Positions 19,090 through 28,792 of a stretch of DNA of 60,405 nucleotides are shown here, one piece after another. A program made the position numbers and the translations under genes. The stretch's first letter is position 1; every line of letters starts with the position of its first letter. The DNA comes from Flavobacteriaceae bacterium (GTDB taxonomy: Bacteria > Bacteroidota > Bacteroidia > Flavobacteriales > Flavobacteriaceae), in assembly GCA_024644725.1 (NCBI GenBank), contig JAHEHE010000006.1:1-60405 (forward strand), in the 5' to 3' direction. The notes under the pieces were generated by a model that saw only the letters and a list, made by a program, of their open reading frames with translations, was not told the DNA's origin and did no database searches.

Positions 19090-20388
19090 CTATTCAGCAT
19101 TGTCGAGAAAGTCTCTGAACTTCTCACCCCATTTCTCAAATATGGTCTTTTTCGGCCCCATTCTTTCAGAGCCCGCTGTCTTGAGCGAGTCATCTTCCAG
19201 CTGCCTTTGAAAACGCTCCCGCTTCTCATTTTCCTTCAAGCCCTTCATGAGGAGCCCTACTACAGTTGCATAAAGAGGACTTGAAAGCTCGGGATCAGAA
19301 TTGCTCGCCAGGTGCTCGTTTGGATATCCGATTCGGGTGTCCATCCCAGTAATGTATTCAACCAGCTGTTTGATGTGCTTGAGCTGTGCACCTCCACCCG
19401 TGAGCACGATTCCGGCAATCAGCTTTTTCTTGCTCTCCTCATGACCGTAGTTCTTTATTTCCAAAAAGATCTGTTCGATGATCTCAACCACCCGCGCATG
19501 TATGATACGCGAAAGGTTTTTCAAGGTGATCTCCTTGGGCTCGCGTCCCCTGAGACCCGGAATCGAGACTATCTCATTGTCTTTGTTTTCTCCCGGCCAG
19601 GCCGATCCGAACTTGGTTTTAAGGAGCTCGGCCTGCTTCTCGATGATGGAACAGCCTTCCTTGATATCCTCCGTGATAACATTGCCTCCAAACGAGATCA
19701 CAGATGTATGCCGTATGATCCCATCTTTGAAAATCGCAAGATCCGTTGTTCCTCCTCCTATGTCAATCAATGCCACGCCAGCTTCTTTCTCCTCCTGGCT
19801 CAACACCGCGTCCGCCGAAGCGAGCGGCTCCAAGGTGATGCTTCCCAATTGAAGTCCGGCACTTTTGATGCAGCGCCCGATATTCCTGATGGAGGAGACC
19901 TGTCCGACGACCACGTGAAAATTGGCTTCCAGCCTGCCCCCGTACATTCCAATGGGTGTTTTGATCTCAGCCTGCCCGTCGACTTTGAAGTCCTGGGGAA
20001 GCACGTGAATGATCTCCTCCCCGGGCAGCATGACCAGCTTGTAAACCTGATTGATCAGCCTTTCAATGTCTTCTTCGTCGATGACCTTGTCGGAATTCGG
20101 CCGGGTGATGTAATCGCTGTGGTGAAGGCTTCGGATATGCTGTCCTGCAATTCCCACGATCACATTCTCTATCTTCTCACCAGATGCCGCCTCAGCCTGA
20201 TCAACGGCTTCCTGAATGGATTGAATGGTTTGTGTGATATTGTTCACAACCCCTCTGTGGACTCCAAGGCTGCGAGCCTTGCCAGTTCCGAGGACCTCAA
20301 TTTTGCCATAGGCATCCTCTTTTCCCACCATGGCCACAATCTTCGTTGTACCTATGTCAAGTCCGACTGCTATGTTCTTGTTGTCCAT
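19090..20388 (-). CDS. ftsA: Cell division protein FtsA
   Basis: Actin-like protein that anchors FtsZ filaments to the membrane and recruits later division proteins. The 432-residue protein begins with the ATPase phosphate-1 segment VGLDIGTTKIVAMVG. The FtsA-specific SHS2-like insertion follows. The phosphate-2 motif ALIDIGGGTTDLAIF and the adenosine motif GIVLTGGGAQLKHI come later. The C-terminal tail is longer than in E. coli, rich in Lys/Arg/Glu and ends in EKWGEKFRDFLDNAE, a plausible amphipathic membrane-targeting helix. It sits two bases after ftsQ and 90 bases before ftsZ in transcription order. Confidence 0.96.
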   Translation of the reverse strand: MDNKNIAVGLDIGTTKIVAMVGKEDAYGKIEVLGTGKARSLGVHRGVVNNITQTIQSIQEAVDQAEAASGEKIENVIVGIAGQHIRSLHHSDYITRPNSDKVIDEEDIERLINQVYKLVMLPGEEIIHVLPQDFKVDGQAEIKTPIGMYGGRLEANFHVVVGQVSSIRNIGRCIKSAGLQLGSITLEPLASADAVLSQEEKEAGVALIDIGGGTTDLAIFKDGIIRHTSVISFGGNVITEDIKEGCSIIEKQAELLKTKFGSAWPGENKDNEIVSIPGLRGREPKEITLKNLSRIIHARVVEIIEQIFLEIKNYGHEESKKKLIAGIVLTGGGAQLKHIKQLVEYITGMDTRIGYPNEHLASNSDPELSSPLYATVVGLLMKGLKENEKRERFQRQLEDDSLKTAGSERMGPKKTIFEKWGEKFRDFLDNAE

Positions 20389-20390
20389 AC

Positions 20391-21122
20391 TTATTTTTTT
20401 TCACAAACGATCTGGTCGTTGAACTTGAGGTTTATCGTTTTGTAATTTGTGTATGTGCTGTCCAACATGGTCTTGTTGTAAAAAACCTTGAGTTTAGCAA
20501 TTTTCTTTTCGATTCTCTGCAGGTCTCCCAAAAGTATCTTTTGCTCTCCCACACGGGTCTTCAGCTCGTATTCAAAGTGTTCCCCTTTCTCGATCATGTC
20601 TACAGCAATAATCTGCTTCTTGAGGAACTCATCTTCGTTTATGATCCTGGACAAGACAATCAAATCGTTGTCACCCTCCTCGGAAATCGTATCAGCGGTT
20701 ATAGGAACTCGTGCAGAATAATTATCGGATAAGGGCATTCTTTTACCCTGTGTATCATAATAATAGGCTTCCTTGTCACAGGCTACTCGTAAAACAGGTG
20801 TTCTTTGCTTGATTATGGCCCCCAGTTCCCCACTCAACGTCAGATAGATCTCAGCGTTTTCAACCATTTCATGGTCGCCTAAATACGTTTCCAACTGCCT
20901 CAAATTTATATTTTCTTTCGGTTGCAATCCGGAGGTGTTTAACTTTTGTATTAACAACTTATTAACCGTTTCATAGCTCACAAACAGGTTTTCACCGTTC
21001 TCAAAAACCACATTCACTCCGATGTCCTCCCGCAGGGAGCTCCTGTGTGCGGCAAAGCCATAAAGAAAAACGATTGCCACTGCTAAACCTATGAATATTA
21101 ATGTATTGTAATATTTTCTCAT
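20391..21122 (-). CDS. ftsQ: Cell division protein FtsQ (DivIB-like)
   Basis: Bitopic inner-membrane protein of the divisome. The 243-residue protein has a short cytoplasmic start, one transmembrane helix (about residues 8-26) and a periplasmic region. Its beta-rich FtsQ domain includes VENAEIYLTLSGELGAIIKQRTPVLRV. Sequence conservation in this family is low, so the call rests on topology, this segment and position directly before ftsA. Its ATG is unusually exposed: the expected upstream neighbour murC is missing, and only a 94-base spacer separates it from murG. Confidence 0.9.
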   Translation of the reverse strand: MRKYYNTLIFIGLAVAIVFLYGFAAHRSSLREDIGVNVVFENGENLFVSYETVNKLLIQKLNTSGLQPKENINLRQLETYLGDHEMVENAEIYLTLSGELGAIIKQRTPVLRVACDKEAYYYDTQGKRMPLSDNYSARVPITADTISEEGDNDLIVLSRIINEDEFLKKQIIAVDMIEKGEHFEYELKTRVGEQKILLGDLQRIEKKIAKLKVFYNKTMLDSTYTNYKTINLKFNDQIVCEKK

Positions 21123-21216
21123 TTCCGGTTCTGAATTAAAACTATGGCAACCCGTGAATTATCCCCTCTAAATCCAATGGAGTTGCCATAGTTGTCAAAG
21201 TACTTAGCACAAAATT
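21123..21216. repeat. murG-ftsQ junction where murC is expected, holding a 12-bp inverted repeat
   Basis: This 94-base spacer replaces the roughly 1.35-kb murC gene that normally lies here in flavobacterial division clusters. AACTATGGCAAC (21140-21151) is repeated in perfect inverted orientation at 21182-21193 across a 30-base interval. With a single-base bulge, two further G:C pairs extend the stem. Read on the minus strand, one frame stays open across the spacer and its TGA overlaps the ftsQ ATG. It has no start codon in the spacer and no MurC-like sequence that I recognise. Confidence 0.7.
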
Positions 21217-22308
21217 TTACTTTACTATCTTTTCGACCTCATCCGCGATCCTTCGGGTTGCGTCCGGTAAGGCCAATTTTTTTATGTTTTCACTGAGATC
21301 CTTTCTTTTCTCAGGGTCCCCAACAATTCCGAGGAGAACCTCTTCAAAAGACTCGAGTTCACTTTCCTTGATCATAAGAGCGGCATCCTCATTAACTACT
21401 GAAAGCGCATTCTTTGTCTGATGATCCTCGGCTACGTTAGGTGATGGAATGAACAAAACCGGTTTTCCCACTATGCATAGCTCCGATATCGTTCCGGCTC
21501 CGGCCCGACTGATCAACACATCCGCAGCTGCGTAAAACAGATCCATACGCTGAATAAAGGCCCTCATGACCACGCCCTCTTTTTTTCCAAGGGCCTCAAA
21601 CCTGTCAATGTAGAGCTTGCCGGTCTGCCAAAGCACCTGTAGCCCCTTATCCAGCAAGGTTTCCAGGTGCTGGGCAATCATTTCATTGATGCGCTTCGCG
21701 CCCAGGCTCCCGCCAATTACCGCAATCGTTGTTTTTTTGGGGTCAAGTCCGAAATGAGCAAGTCCTTCTGCCCTCTTGCTTTCGATATCGAGCAGATCCT
21801 GGCGCACCGGATTGCCCGTCTTTATCATCTTCTCCTTTGGAAAATATTTCTCCAATCCGTCATAGGCCACACAGATCTTCTCCGCTTTTTTTGCCAACAG
21901 CTTGTTTGTGATCCCCGGATACGAATTCTGCTCCTGGATCAGACTCGGAATGTTCTTTAAACTGGCCATGTAAAGCGTGGGGCCACTGGCGTACCCTCCC
22001 GTTCCGATAACGACATTGGGCCTGAATTTCCTGAGAATCTTACCGGCTCTGTAGAGGCTCTGCAGCAACTTGAAAGGAAAGCTGAGGTTCTTCAGCGTCA
22101 GGCTCCTTTGGATGCCACTGATGTTCAGTCCTTCTATTTTGTATCCTAGCTGCGGTATTTTTTCCATCTCCATGCGCCCGTTCGCCCCGACAAACAGGAA
22201 TTCAGCCTCAGGGTGCCTTGCCTTCAATTCGTTGGCAATGGCAACCGCGGGATAGATATGCCCTCCCGTACCTCCTCCGCTGAGCAGTATGTTAACCGAC
22301 GGCTTCAT
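21217..22308 (-). CDS. murG: UDP-GlcNAc:undecaprenyl-PP-MurNAc-pentapeptide GlcNAc transferase MurG
   Basis: Peripheral membrane glycosyltransferase (GT28) that converts lipid I to lipid II. The 363-residue protein has the complete two-domain GT-B fold. The N-terminal [17 protein letters not shown] binds the acceptor and phosphates. [31 protein letters not shown] and [12 protein letters not shown] are the diagnostic MurG segments. Its 5' end overlaps the 3' end of ftsW by 17 bases, consistent with translational coupling. It looks fully functional, which makes the loss of neighbouring murC and most of murD the more notable. Confidence 0.97.
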   Translation of the reverse strand: MKPSVNILLSGGGTGGHIYPAVAIANELKARHPEAEFLFVGANGRMEMEKIPQLGYKIEGLNISGIQRSLTLKNLSFPFKLLQSLYRAGKILRKFRPNVVIGTGGYASGPTLYMASLKNIPSLIQEQNSYPGITNKLLAKKAEKICVAYDGLEKYFPKEKMIKTGNPVRQDLLDIESKRAEGLAHFGLDPKKTTIAVIGGSLGAKRINEMIAQHLETLLDKGLQVLWQTGKLYIDRFEALGKKEGVVMRAFIQRMDLFYAAADVLISRAGAGTISELCIVGKPVLFIPSPNVAEDHQTKNALSVVNEDAALMIKESELESFEEVLLGIVGDPEKRKDLSENIKKLALPDATRRIADEVEKIVK

Positions 22309-23494
22309 GCAGTATATCTAAAGGATTTTCGAGTTCTTTTTTTACATTTTTAACTTGTTGCTCCTCATCTCTGGCACTGACGCTAAGCACGATACCTATA
22401 GCGAAACAAGTCATCCAGATCGACGTACCTCCCGTGCTGATCAGGGGCAATGGCTGTCCGGTAACCGGAAAAAGGCCAACGGCCACTGCCATGTTGATCA
22501 TGGCCTGAAATATGATGGGCAAACCGACGCCCAGAACGAGCAGAGTTCCAAAGATCGTAGATGTCTTAGTGGCGATGATCACCAGCCGGAATAGCAGACC
22601 CAGGTAGAGAATTATGATCATGAGCGCGCCTAATAGACCGAATTCCTCGCCAATGATGGCGTAGATAAAATCGGAAGACGACTGCGGCAGAAAATTCTTC
22701 TGAACGCTTTTCCCCGGTCCTTTTCCATAGATCTCACCTGATGCTATGGCAATTTTGGCCTTCTCGGCCTGGTAATTGTCCTCTTCGTTGCCGGAGACAA
22801 AATTTTCAATCCGACTCGACCAGGTTCCCACACGGCTGTTTTTCATGGCATCGGGAAATGCACGAGCCGACAGAATGAACAGGGCCAAAATCAGGACCCC
22901 TGCGCCAACAATCCCAGCAAGGTACTTTACCGGATATCCTCCCAAAAAACAAAGGATCAGAATCATGGCAAAACTTATCGCGGTTGTCGAGAAATTTGCA
23001 GGGAGAATCAAGGCGAGCACAATGCCAACGGGCACCCAAAGGTAGAGCATGCTCTCCTTGAAGAGAATGTCCTTCTCCTTGTTGCGCGACAAATATCGGG
23101 CAACATAAATCATGAGTATAACGGAAGCCAAGGTGGAGGTTTGAAAGCCGATGCCGACAAAGGGAATGCGAATCCATCGACTTGCATTGGCCCCGTCAAT
23201 GACCGTACCCTGGGTCAGGGTATACACGAGCAAAAGAATTACAACCGGAAGAATCAAAACGGATAAACCGCTGAAGTACCGGTAGGGAATCTTGTGAGTC
23301 GCATAGACGATGCCAAAACCAAGAACCAGCAAAAGAGCATGTTTCAAAAGATACCCCAGGGTCGTTCCCTTACCCGCAACGTAGACCAGGTTCGTACTGG
23401 CGCTGTAAACGGGAAGAAACGAAAATAAGGCAAGCGCACCTATGATCGCCCAGATCGTCCTGTCTCCTTTTATGTTCTTAAAAAAATCGGTCAT
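22292..23494 (-). CDS. ftsW: Lipid II glycan polymerase FtsW (SEDS family)
   Basis: Ten-helix SEDS glycosyltransferase that polymerises glycan strands at the division site with its PBP partner FtsI. The 400-residue protein shows the full set of hydrophobic helices. Conserved loops include [12 protein letters not shown] after the fourth helix and [18 protein letters not shown], whose Asp lies in the catalytic loop of the family. The segment [17 protein letters not shown] is near the C-terminus. It follows the MurD-like remnant by 17 bases. Confidence 0.95.
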   Translation of the reverse strand: MTDFFKNIKGDRTIWAIIGALALFSFLPVYSASTNLVYVAGKGTTLGYLLKHALLLVLGFGIVYATHKIPYRYFSGLSVLILPVVILLLVYTLTQGTVIDGANASRWIRIPFVGIGFQTSTLASVILMIYVARYLSRNKEKDILFKESMLYLWVPVGIVLALILPANFSTTAISFAMILILCFLGGYPVKYLAGIVGAGVLILALFILSARAFPDAMKNSRVGTWSSRIENFVSGNEEDNYQAEKAKIAIASGEIYGKGPGKSVQKNFLPQSSSDFIYAIIGEEFGLLGALMIIILYLGLLFRLVIIATKTSTIFGTLLVLGVGLPIIFQAMINMAVAVGLFPVTGQPLPLISTGGTSIWMTCFAIGIVLSVSARDEEQQVKNVKKELENPLDILHEAVG

Positions 23495-23511
23495 CGTTTG
23501 AATTCAGATAA

Positions 23512-24063
23512 TTACAGTTGTCTTACGGCTTCTTTGAATCGATCTCCCCTCGCCTGGTAATTCGCGTAATGCTCATCACGTCCGCAACACGCAGGAGAAA
23601 AAAGAACGCTGTCGCCCTCATCGCTCAATTTGTAAGCAATCTTTACCGCTTCCTCGAGGTTGTTGGTCTCTATCATAAAATCAACGACATTGGCAAAGGT
23701 GTGTATGAGGTGATCGTTGTCTTCCCCAAGACAAATAATGGCCTTTACCTTCTCGTTGACAAGTGGCAACAACATATCGCAGTCACTTCCCCGTCCAACC
23801 CCTCCGGCAATCCAAACGGTTTCATTCTCCATGCTTTCAAGGGCGTAGAATGTGGCATTGACGTTTCCTGCTTTGGAATCGTTGATGTATTCAACACCAT
23901 TGATGCGCAATACCTTTTCCAATCGGTGCTCCTCACTTTCAAAATCGGTGAGACATTCCCGTATAGTCTCCTTTCTCACCCGCATCAGATCTGACAAGGT
24001 GCTGGAAGCCATGGCGTTTTTTACGTTGAAGTTGGATTGACTTGCGAAGGATGAAATACTCAT
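23512..24063 (-). CDS. MurD-like C-terminal domain protein, N-terminally truncated with altered ligase motifs
   Basis: This occupies the place of murD between mraY and ftsW but encodes only 183 residues, against about 445 for a complete MurD. It aligns by eye with the last 40 percent of flavobacterial MurD (NVKNAMASSTLSDLMRVRKE, then EHRLE at 45-49). The UDP-binding domain and the ATP-binding domain with its P-loop are absent. Key motifs are changed: the HN pair before VKNAM is FN (12-13), DSKATN is DSKAGN (62-67), the GGxDKG motif reads GGVGRG (87-92), and SPACAS reads SPACCG (156-161). In E. coli MurD these regions bind ATP, metal and D-Glu. The frame has no stop or frameshift, so it may be a retained non-catalytic protein rather than simple debris. 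No MurD N-terminal sequence was found in the 47 bases upstream. It should not be annotated as an active ligase. Confidence 0.82.
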   Translation of the reverse strand: MSISSFASQSNFNVKNAMASSTLSDLMRVRKETIRECLTDFESEEHRLEKVLRINGVEYINDSKAGNVNATFYALESMENETVWIAGGVGRGSDCDMLLPLVNEKVKAIICLGEDNDHLIHTFANVVDFMIETNNLEEAVKIAYKLSDEGDSVLFSPACCGRDEHYANYQARGDRFKEAVRQL

Positions 24064-24110
24064 TGAACTGTTATTTAAATAGTTATTGTCTTATCTTTTT
24101 TTATTCTTTT

Positions 24111-25343
24111 TTATCGGACCTTGAGTGTCAGGATAGAGATCACGGCGAGCATGATCCCGACGATCCAGAAACGCGTTACAATCTTGCTTTCGTGGTATCC
24201 CTTTTTCTGATAGTGGTGATGCAAAGGAGACATCAGAAAGATTCTCCTTCCTTCACCGAATTTTTTCTTTGTGTACTTGAAATACGACACCTGGAGAACC
24301 ACAGAAAGGTTTTCCGCCAGGAAAATGCCCGCAAGGATCGGAATTAAAAACTCCTTGCGCACGGAAAGGGCCAGAACAGCAATCACCGCCCCGATGGTCA
24401 GGCTTCCCGTATCTCCCATGAAAACCTGGGCCGGGTAGGTATTGTACCACAAGAACCCTACGAGCCCGCCGACAAAGGCACTGATAAAAATGGTCATCTC
24501 TCCTGATTCCGGGATGTACATCACATTGAGGTAGTCTGCAAATATGATGTTGCCCGAGACCCAGGCAAAAATGGCCAGGGTCAGTACGATTACAGCCGAA
24601 CTCCCCGCAGCCAGTCCATCTATCCCGTCTGTCAGGTTCGCTCCGTTGGAAACTGCCGTGATGATGAAGATCACAACCAGAACAAAAAGCAACCAAACGT
24701 AATTTTCGGTCCAGTCGCCCATCCATTTGATAAGGCTGGCATAATCGAATTCGTTGTTCTTCACAAAGGGAATCGTTGTCTTTGTAGATTTGTGAGCCTC
24801 TCCAAACTTGTTTGTAGGCACTTGCAGTTCCAGCATTTGAGACACCTCTTTTTGAGGAAGCTTCTGCTTGACCACTACTCCCGGGTTGAAATAGAGCATG
24901 AGTCCAACGAAAGTTCCCAGGGTCACCTGGCCGACAATTTTAAATCGTCCCTTGAGTCCTTCCTTGTTCTTTTTAAAGACCTTGATGTAGTCATCTATGA
25001 ATCCGATGGCCCCCATCCAGATTGTCGTCACGATCAATATGACGATGTAGATATTGTCGAGCCGGGCTAAAAGAAACACGGGCACGAGTGTCGCCAGGAT
25101 AATGATGATTCCCCCCATGGTCGGGGTGCCCTGCTTTTCATTTTGCCCTTCCAGCCCGAGGTCACGCACCGACTCCCCAACTTGCAAGCGCCGCAATTTG
25201 TCGATGATCTGACGGCCATAGATGGTGGAGATCAAAAGCGAGAATGCAAAAGCCAATCCGGCTCGGAACGAAATGTATTGAAACAGACCGGTACCGGGCA
25301 GGTTGTAGTTTTGATCGAGATATTCAAAAAGATAGTAGAGCAT
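24111..25343 (-). CDS. mraY: Phospho-N-acetylmuramoyl-pentapeptide transferase MraY
   Basis: Integral membrane enzyme that transfers phospho-MurNAc-pentapeptide to undecaprenyl phosphate, making lipid I. The 410-residue protein has about 10 helices and the usual Bacteroidota insertion near residues 155-200. The diagnostic [44 protein letters not shown] and [12 protein letters not shown] motifs are all present, including the Asp and His residues of the active site. Five bases separate it from murE. It needs a UDP-MurNAc-pentapeptide, the product of the MurC-MurD-MurE-MurF series, so the organism must still make that precursor. Confidence 0.97.
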   Translation of the reverse strand: MLYYLFEYLDQNYNLPGTGLFQYISFRAGLAFAFSLLISTIYGRQIIDKLRRLQVGESVRDLGLEGQNEKQGTPTMGGIIIILATLVPVFLLARLDNIYIVILIVTTIWMGAIGFIDDYIKVFKKNKEGLKGRFKIVGQVTLGTFVGLMLYFNPGVVVKQKLPQKEVSQMLELQVPTNKFGEAHKSTKTTIPFVKNNEFDYASLIKWMGDWTENYVWLLFVLVVIFIITAVSNGANLTDGIDGLAAGSSAVIVLTLAIFAWVSGNIIFADYLNVMYIPESGEMTIFISAFVGGLVGFLWYNTYPAQVFMGDTGSLTIGAVIAVLALSVRKEFLIPILAGIFLAENLSVVLQVSYFKYTKKKFGEGRRIFLMSPLHHHYQKKGYHESKIVTRFWIVGIMLAVISILTLKVR

Positions 25344-25348
25344 TCTCC

Positions 25349-26812
25349 TTATTTGTTCATTTTGGTTAGTATGTCATTGGTAATCTCAAAATCGTCGAAA
25401 TCGAATCGCTCGTTTCCTATGATCTGGTAAGTTTCATGACCTTTTCCCGCCACCAGGATGATGTCACCCTCCTTTGCGAGCGAACACGCGGTCTTGATGG
25501 CCTGTTTTCTGTCAACAATTGAAAGGGTCTTCTTATAGTTTTCAGGCTGAACACCCTCTTCCACTTCTTTGATGATGCTCTCCGGGTCCTCGCTTCTCGG
25601 ATTGTCAGAGGTGAAGACCACCTGATTGCTCAAAGCAGAAGCGATGTGCCCCATTTTGGGTCGTTTTGTTCGATCCCTGTCACCGCCGCATCCGACCACC
25701 GTAATGAGTTGCTCGTTGTTCGTGCGGATCGTATTGATGGTCTCCAGGACATTTTTCAATGCATCAGGCGTATGGGCATAATCCACGATGGCATTTATTC
25801 CGCCTTTTGACAAGGCGTGTTGAAATCTGCCTTCAACATTCTCCAACTCGCTGATGATCCTGAGATTGTCCTGGGGCTCGAACCCGAGAAGGTCCGCAAC
25901 AGCATAAATCGCAAGGAGATTGTAGGCATTGAACGAACCTATCAATCGGGTCCAGACCTCTTTCTCGTTGATTTGCAGGAGCAGGCCTGTGAATTGATTC
26001 TCCATGATTCGGGCCTTGTAATCCGCAACCGTTTTGAGCGCATAGCTGTACTTCTTTGCCCGAGTATTCTGAACCATCACAGGTCCGTTTTTGTCATCGG
26101 CGTTGTAAAGAGCGAAGGCATCCGTTTCCAGTTGGTCAAAGAAGGATTTCTTGACATCCCTGTAGGTTGCGAAATCCCCGTGATAGTCGAGATGATCATG
26201 GGTCAAATTCGTAAATACGCCTCCTTTGAAATGAAGACCTGCCGTGCGCCCCTGATCAATCCCGTGGGAACTCACCTCCATGAAGCAATAATCTACACCC
26301 TGGTCAACCATTTGCCTGAGCATCTTGTTAATGGTTATCGAATCTGGTGTGGTATGAGTTGCTGGATATTCAGATTCACTTATGAGAATTCGTATGGTCG
26401 AGATCAGACCAGAAGGGCGTCCTGCTTTTTGAAACATTCTGTAGAGCAAAGTAGCTATGGTCGTCTTACCATTTGTTCCGGTAACTCCCACAAGTTCCAT
26501 TTGCTCTGAAGGATTATCGAAAAAATTCGATGCGGCCTGGGCCAGGGCCAGTTGAGTGTCTTTAACGGCCACATAGGTGATCTGGTCATGCGTTTTTGCA
26601 GGAAGCTCTTCACAAAGGATGGCACGAGCGCCTTTCTCAATCGCCCCATCGATGAACTCATGACCATCAAAATTCAAACCTCTTTGAGCGACGAACAAGG
26701 ACCCTTCACCCACACGTCTTGAATCAAATTCGATCTGTTCAATTTCTGTGGCGGTCGATCCCACTACTGCCTCAACCGATACCCCATACAATATGTCTTT
26801 CAGCAGTTTCAT
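25349..26812 (-). CDS. murE: UDP-MurNAc-L-Ala-D-Glu:meso-diaminopimelate ligase MurE
   Basis: Adds the third amino acid of the peptidoglycan stem peptide. The 487-residue protein has all three Mur-ligase domains. The UDP-binding region covers residues 1-105, the central ATPase domain has the P-loop GTNGKTT at 112-118, and the C-terminal domain contains [11 protein letters not shown]. The DNPR motif near residue 402 is the known signature for meso-diaminopimelate rather than lysine. This indicates a Gram-negative-type peptidoglycan. Its intact state contrasts with the stripped murD two genes downstream. It is one base from ftsI. Confidence 0.97.
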   Translation of the reverse strand: MKLLKDILYGVSVEAVVGSTATEIEQIEFDSRRVGEGSLFVAQRGLNFDGHEFIDGAIEKGARAILCEELPAKTHDQITYVAVKDTQLALAQAASNFFDNPSEQMELVGVTGTNGKTTIATLLYRMFQKAGRPSGLISTIRILISESEYPATHTTPDSITINKMLRQMVDQGVDYCFMEVSSHGIDQGRTAGLHFKGGVFTNLTHDHLDYHGDFATYRDVKKSFFDQLETDAFALYNADDKNGPVMVQNTRAKKYSYALKTVADYKARIMENQFTGLLLQINEKEVWTRLIGSFNAYNLLAIYAVADLLGFEPQDNLRIISELENVEGRFQHALSKGGINAIVDYAHTPDALKNVLETINTIRTNNEQLITVVGCGGDRDRTKRPKMGHIASALSNQVVFTSDNPRSEDPESIIKEVEEGVQPENYKKTLSIVDRKQAIKTACSLAKEGDIILVAGKGHETYQIIGNERFDFDDFEITNDILTKMNK

Positions 26813-26813
26813 A

Positions 26814-28790
26814 TCAGGACATCTCCAGTTTGATGGTTTCTCCTTTCTTAATTTCAGTTCCCGCCTTTACGGACTGTGACTTCACCTTGCCAATCCCTGT
26901 AGCAACCACGTGAAAGCCCATGTTTTCGAGCAAGGCAACAGCATCCATTCCTGCCATATTTCTCACATCTGGAACTGTTGAAGAAGCGGCATTTATCTTT
27001 TCGAAGTAGTCATTGTACTCTTTGTCCACAAGCTTTGGATCGGTATTAAAATCCAATTCTTCTACTTGTGGCGTTTCCGTGTAGATCTTCCTGGCAATGC
27101 GCTCGAACACCGGAGCCGCCACAATATTCCCGTAATAGCCTAACTTTTTATTGGGTTTGTGTATCACAACGATACAGGAATACTTGGGTTGATCCGCTGG
27201 AAAATAGCCCACGAAAGAGGATACGTACTGGGTGTTGTCAGTCCAGTAATCTGTCTGACAGGTTCCCGTCTTCCCTGCCATGGAAAAATTCGGATCATAA
27301 ATATTGTCAGCTGTCCCTCTTCGCACAACGTTCTCCATCATGACCTTAACCTGGTCAATGGTTTCCTGTGAACAGATCTGAGGATGAATGACTTCCTTCT
27401 CGTATGAGCTTACCACATGGCCCTGGGCCCGAATCTCTCTTACGAAACTTGGCTTGACCATCTCGCCGTTGTTGGCGATCGCGTTGTAGAAAGTAAGTGT
27501 TTGCAAGGGAGTGATGGAAACTCCATACCCATAGGCCATCCAGGGCAGTGAAAGCCCGTTCCAGGTCTTTTTGTCTTTTGGATTTGGAATCTTGGGCTCG
27601 CCTTCCCCCTTGATCGGAAGCCCCAATTTCTGGTTTACACCCAGCCGTTTTAAACCGTCGACGAATTTCTGGGGGTTCTCACCGTAATTTTCGTCGATCA
27701 GCTTCACGATTCCCACATTGGACGAAACCTCGAAAACACGTGCAGCTGAAATTTCACCGTAACCCCCATGTCTGGAATCCCGAACGGGTTTGCCATGAAA
27801 GCGAATCACTCCTTTTTCGGTGTCAACTACCTGACCGGTATCGATGACCTTGTCCTCCAGACCGACGATCATTCCCATCAGTTTAAATGTGGATCCGGGC
27901 TCATGTGACTCGTAAACGGCGTAGTTCCTCTGTTCGAAATAGGTTCCCTTAGACGTTCTGCCCAAATTGGAAATCGCCTTGATCTCACCTGTTTTGGTCT
28001 CCATGACCACGACTGATCCATGATCCGCCTCAAACTTTTCGAGTTGTCCCAGCAAGGCATGGTGAGCAACGTCCTGAATCTGCAGGTCGATGGTCGTGAT
28101 AATGTCCTTGCCGTCAATCGGCTCAATCTCGTTGTTGTCGTTCAGTGGTTTCCATTGTCCTTTGGCGATCTTTTGCTTCAGTCTTTTGCCTTTCTTTCCC
28201 CGGAGATATTCATAAAAGCTGCCCTCTATGCCTACGCGACCACGATAGTCGTCATAGCCCACAGCTCGCTCCGCCATTTTCCCGATTGGATGCTCTCTTA
28301 CAGTTCGCTGCTCCACTATGAATCCACCCCGGTAGGTCCCGAGGTTAAAGATGGGAAAGGTCTTGATTCGCTGGTATTCCGAGTAGCTCAGGTTTCGAAC
28401 GATAAAGAGATATCGGTTCTTGTTTGCCCGTGCTTTGCGTATCTTTCTTTCATAGTACCCCGGATTCTTGCCGAACATCTCTGACATCGAATTGCTAAGC
28501 CCCTTGATTCCGGTTTCAAAATCGGTATCGGAAATGGTCACGGCATCCATGCGGATGTCAAAGCGCGAAACAGAGGTGGCCAACAAGCTGCCATCAGCTG
28601 TATACACACTTCCGCGATTGGCTGCGATCTCAAAGGTTTTGACCGTGCCCTCTTCAGCCTTTACCCGGTAAATATCCCCTTCGACAAATTCTATCTCTAC
28701 GAGCTTGTACGTGATAGCGGCAGCAAATAGAAATAGAATCCCCGTTAGGATGTAGAGTCGGTTCAGTATTTGCTTCTTGTCAGTGGCCAT
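26814..28790 (-). CDS. ftsI: Penicillin-binding protein FtsI/PBP3 with C-terminal PASTA domain
   Basis: Septal peptidoglycan transpeptidase. The 658-residue protein has one N-terminal transmembrane helix (about residues 11-30), a pedestal/dimerisation domain, and the penicillin-binding transpeptidase domain. The catalytic serine is S300 in STFK, SSN follows near residue 363, and AGKTGTCQ completes the triad. A C-terminal PASTA domain (about 595-658, VPDVRNMAGMDAVALLENMG) is common in Bacteroidota and Firmicutes but absent from E. coli FtsI. It is two bases from the FtsL-like gene and one base from murE. Confidence 0.95.
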   Translation of the reverse strand: MATDKKQILNRLYILTGILFLFAAAITYKLVEIEFVEGDIYRVKAEEGTVKTFEIAANRGSVYTADGSLLATSVSRFDIRMDAVTISDTDFETGIKGLSNSMSEMFGKNPGYYERKIRKARANKNRYLFIVRNLSYSEYQRIKTFPIFNLGTYRGGFIVEQRTVREHPIGKMAERAVGYDDYRGRVGIEGSFYEYLRGKKGKRLKQKIAKGQWKPLNDNNEIEPIDGKDIITTIDLQIQDVAHHALLGQLEKFEADHGSVVVMETKTGEIKAISNLGRTSKGTYFEQRNYAVYESHEPGSTFKLMGMIVGLEDKVIDTGQVVDTEKGVIRFHGKPVRDSRHGGYGEISAARVFEVSSNVGIVKLIDENYGENPQKFVDGLKRLGVNQKLGLPIKGEGEPKIPNPKDKKTWNGLSLPWMAYGYGVSITPLQTLTFYNAIANNGEMVKPSFVREIRAQGHVVSSYEKEVIHPQICSQETIDQVKVMMENVVRRGTADNIYDPNFSMAGKTGTCQTDYWTDNTQYVSSFVGYFPADQPKYSCIVVIHKPNKKLGYYGNIVAAPVFERIARKIYTETPQVEELDFNTDPKLVDKEYNDYFEKINAASSTVPDVRNMAGMDAVALLENMGFHVVATGIGKVKSQSVKAGTEIKKGETIKLEMS

Positions 28791-28792
28791 GA

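Noticed and set aside
19312-20445. 377-codon plus-strand frame opposite ftsA
   Set aside because: ftsA is unambiguous on the minus strand. The opposite frame has no recognisable domain and no start context.
21123-21216. Open minus-strand frame ending in a TGA that overlaps the ftsQ ATG, considered as a MurC remnant
   Set aside because: It has no start codon in the spacer and its residues do not resemble any MurC C-terminus I know. Kept only as part of the junction description.
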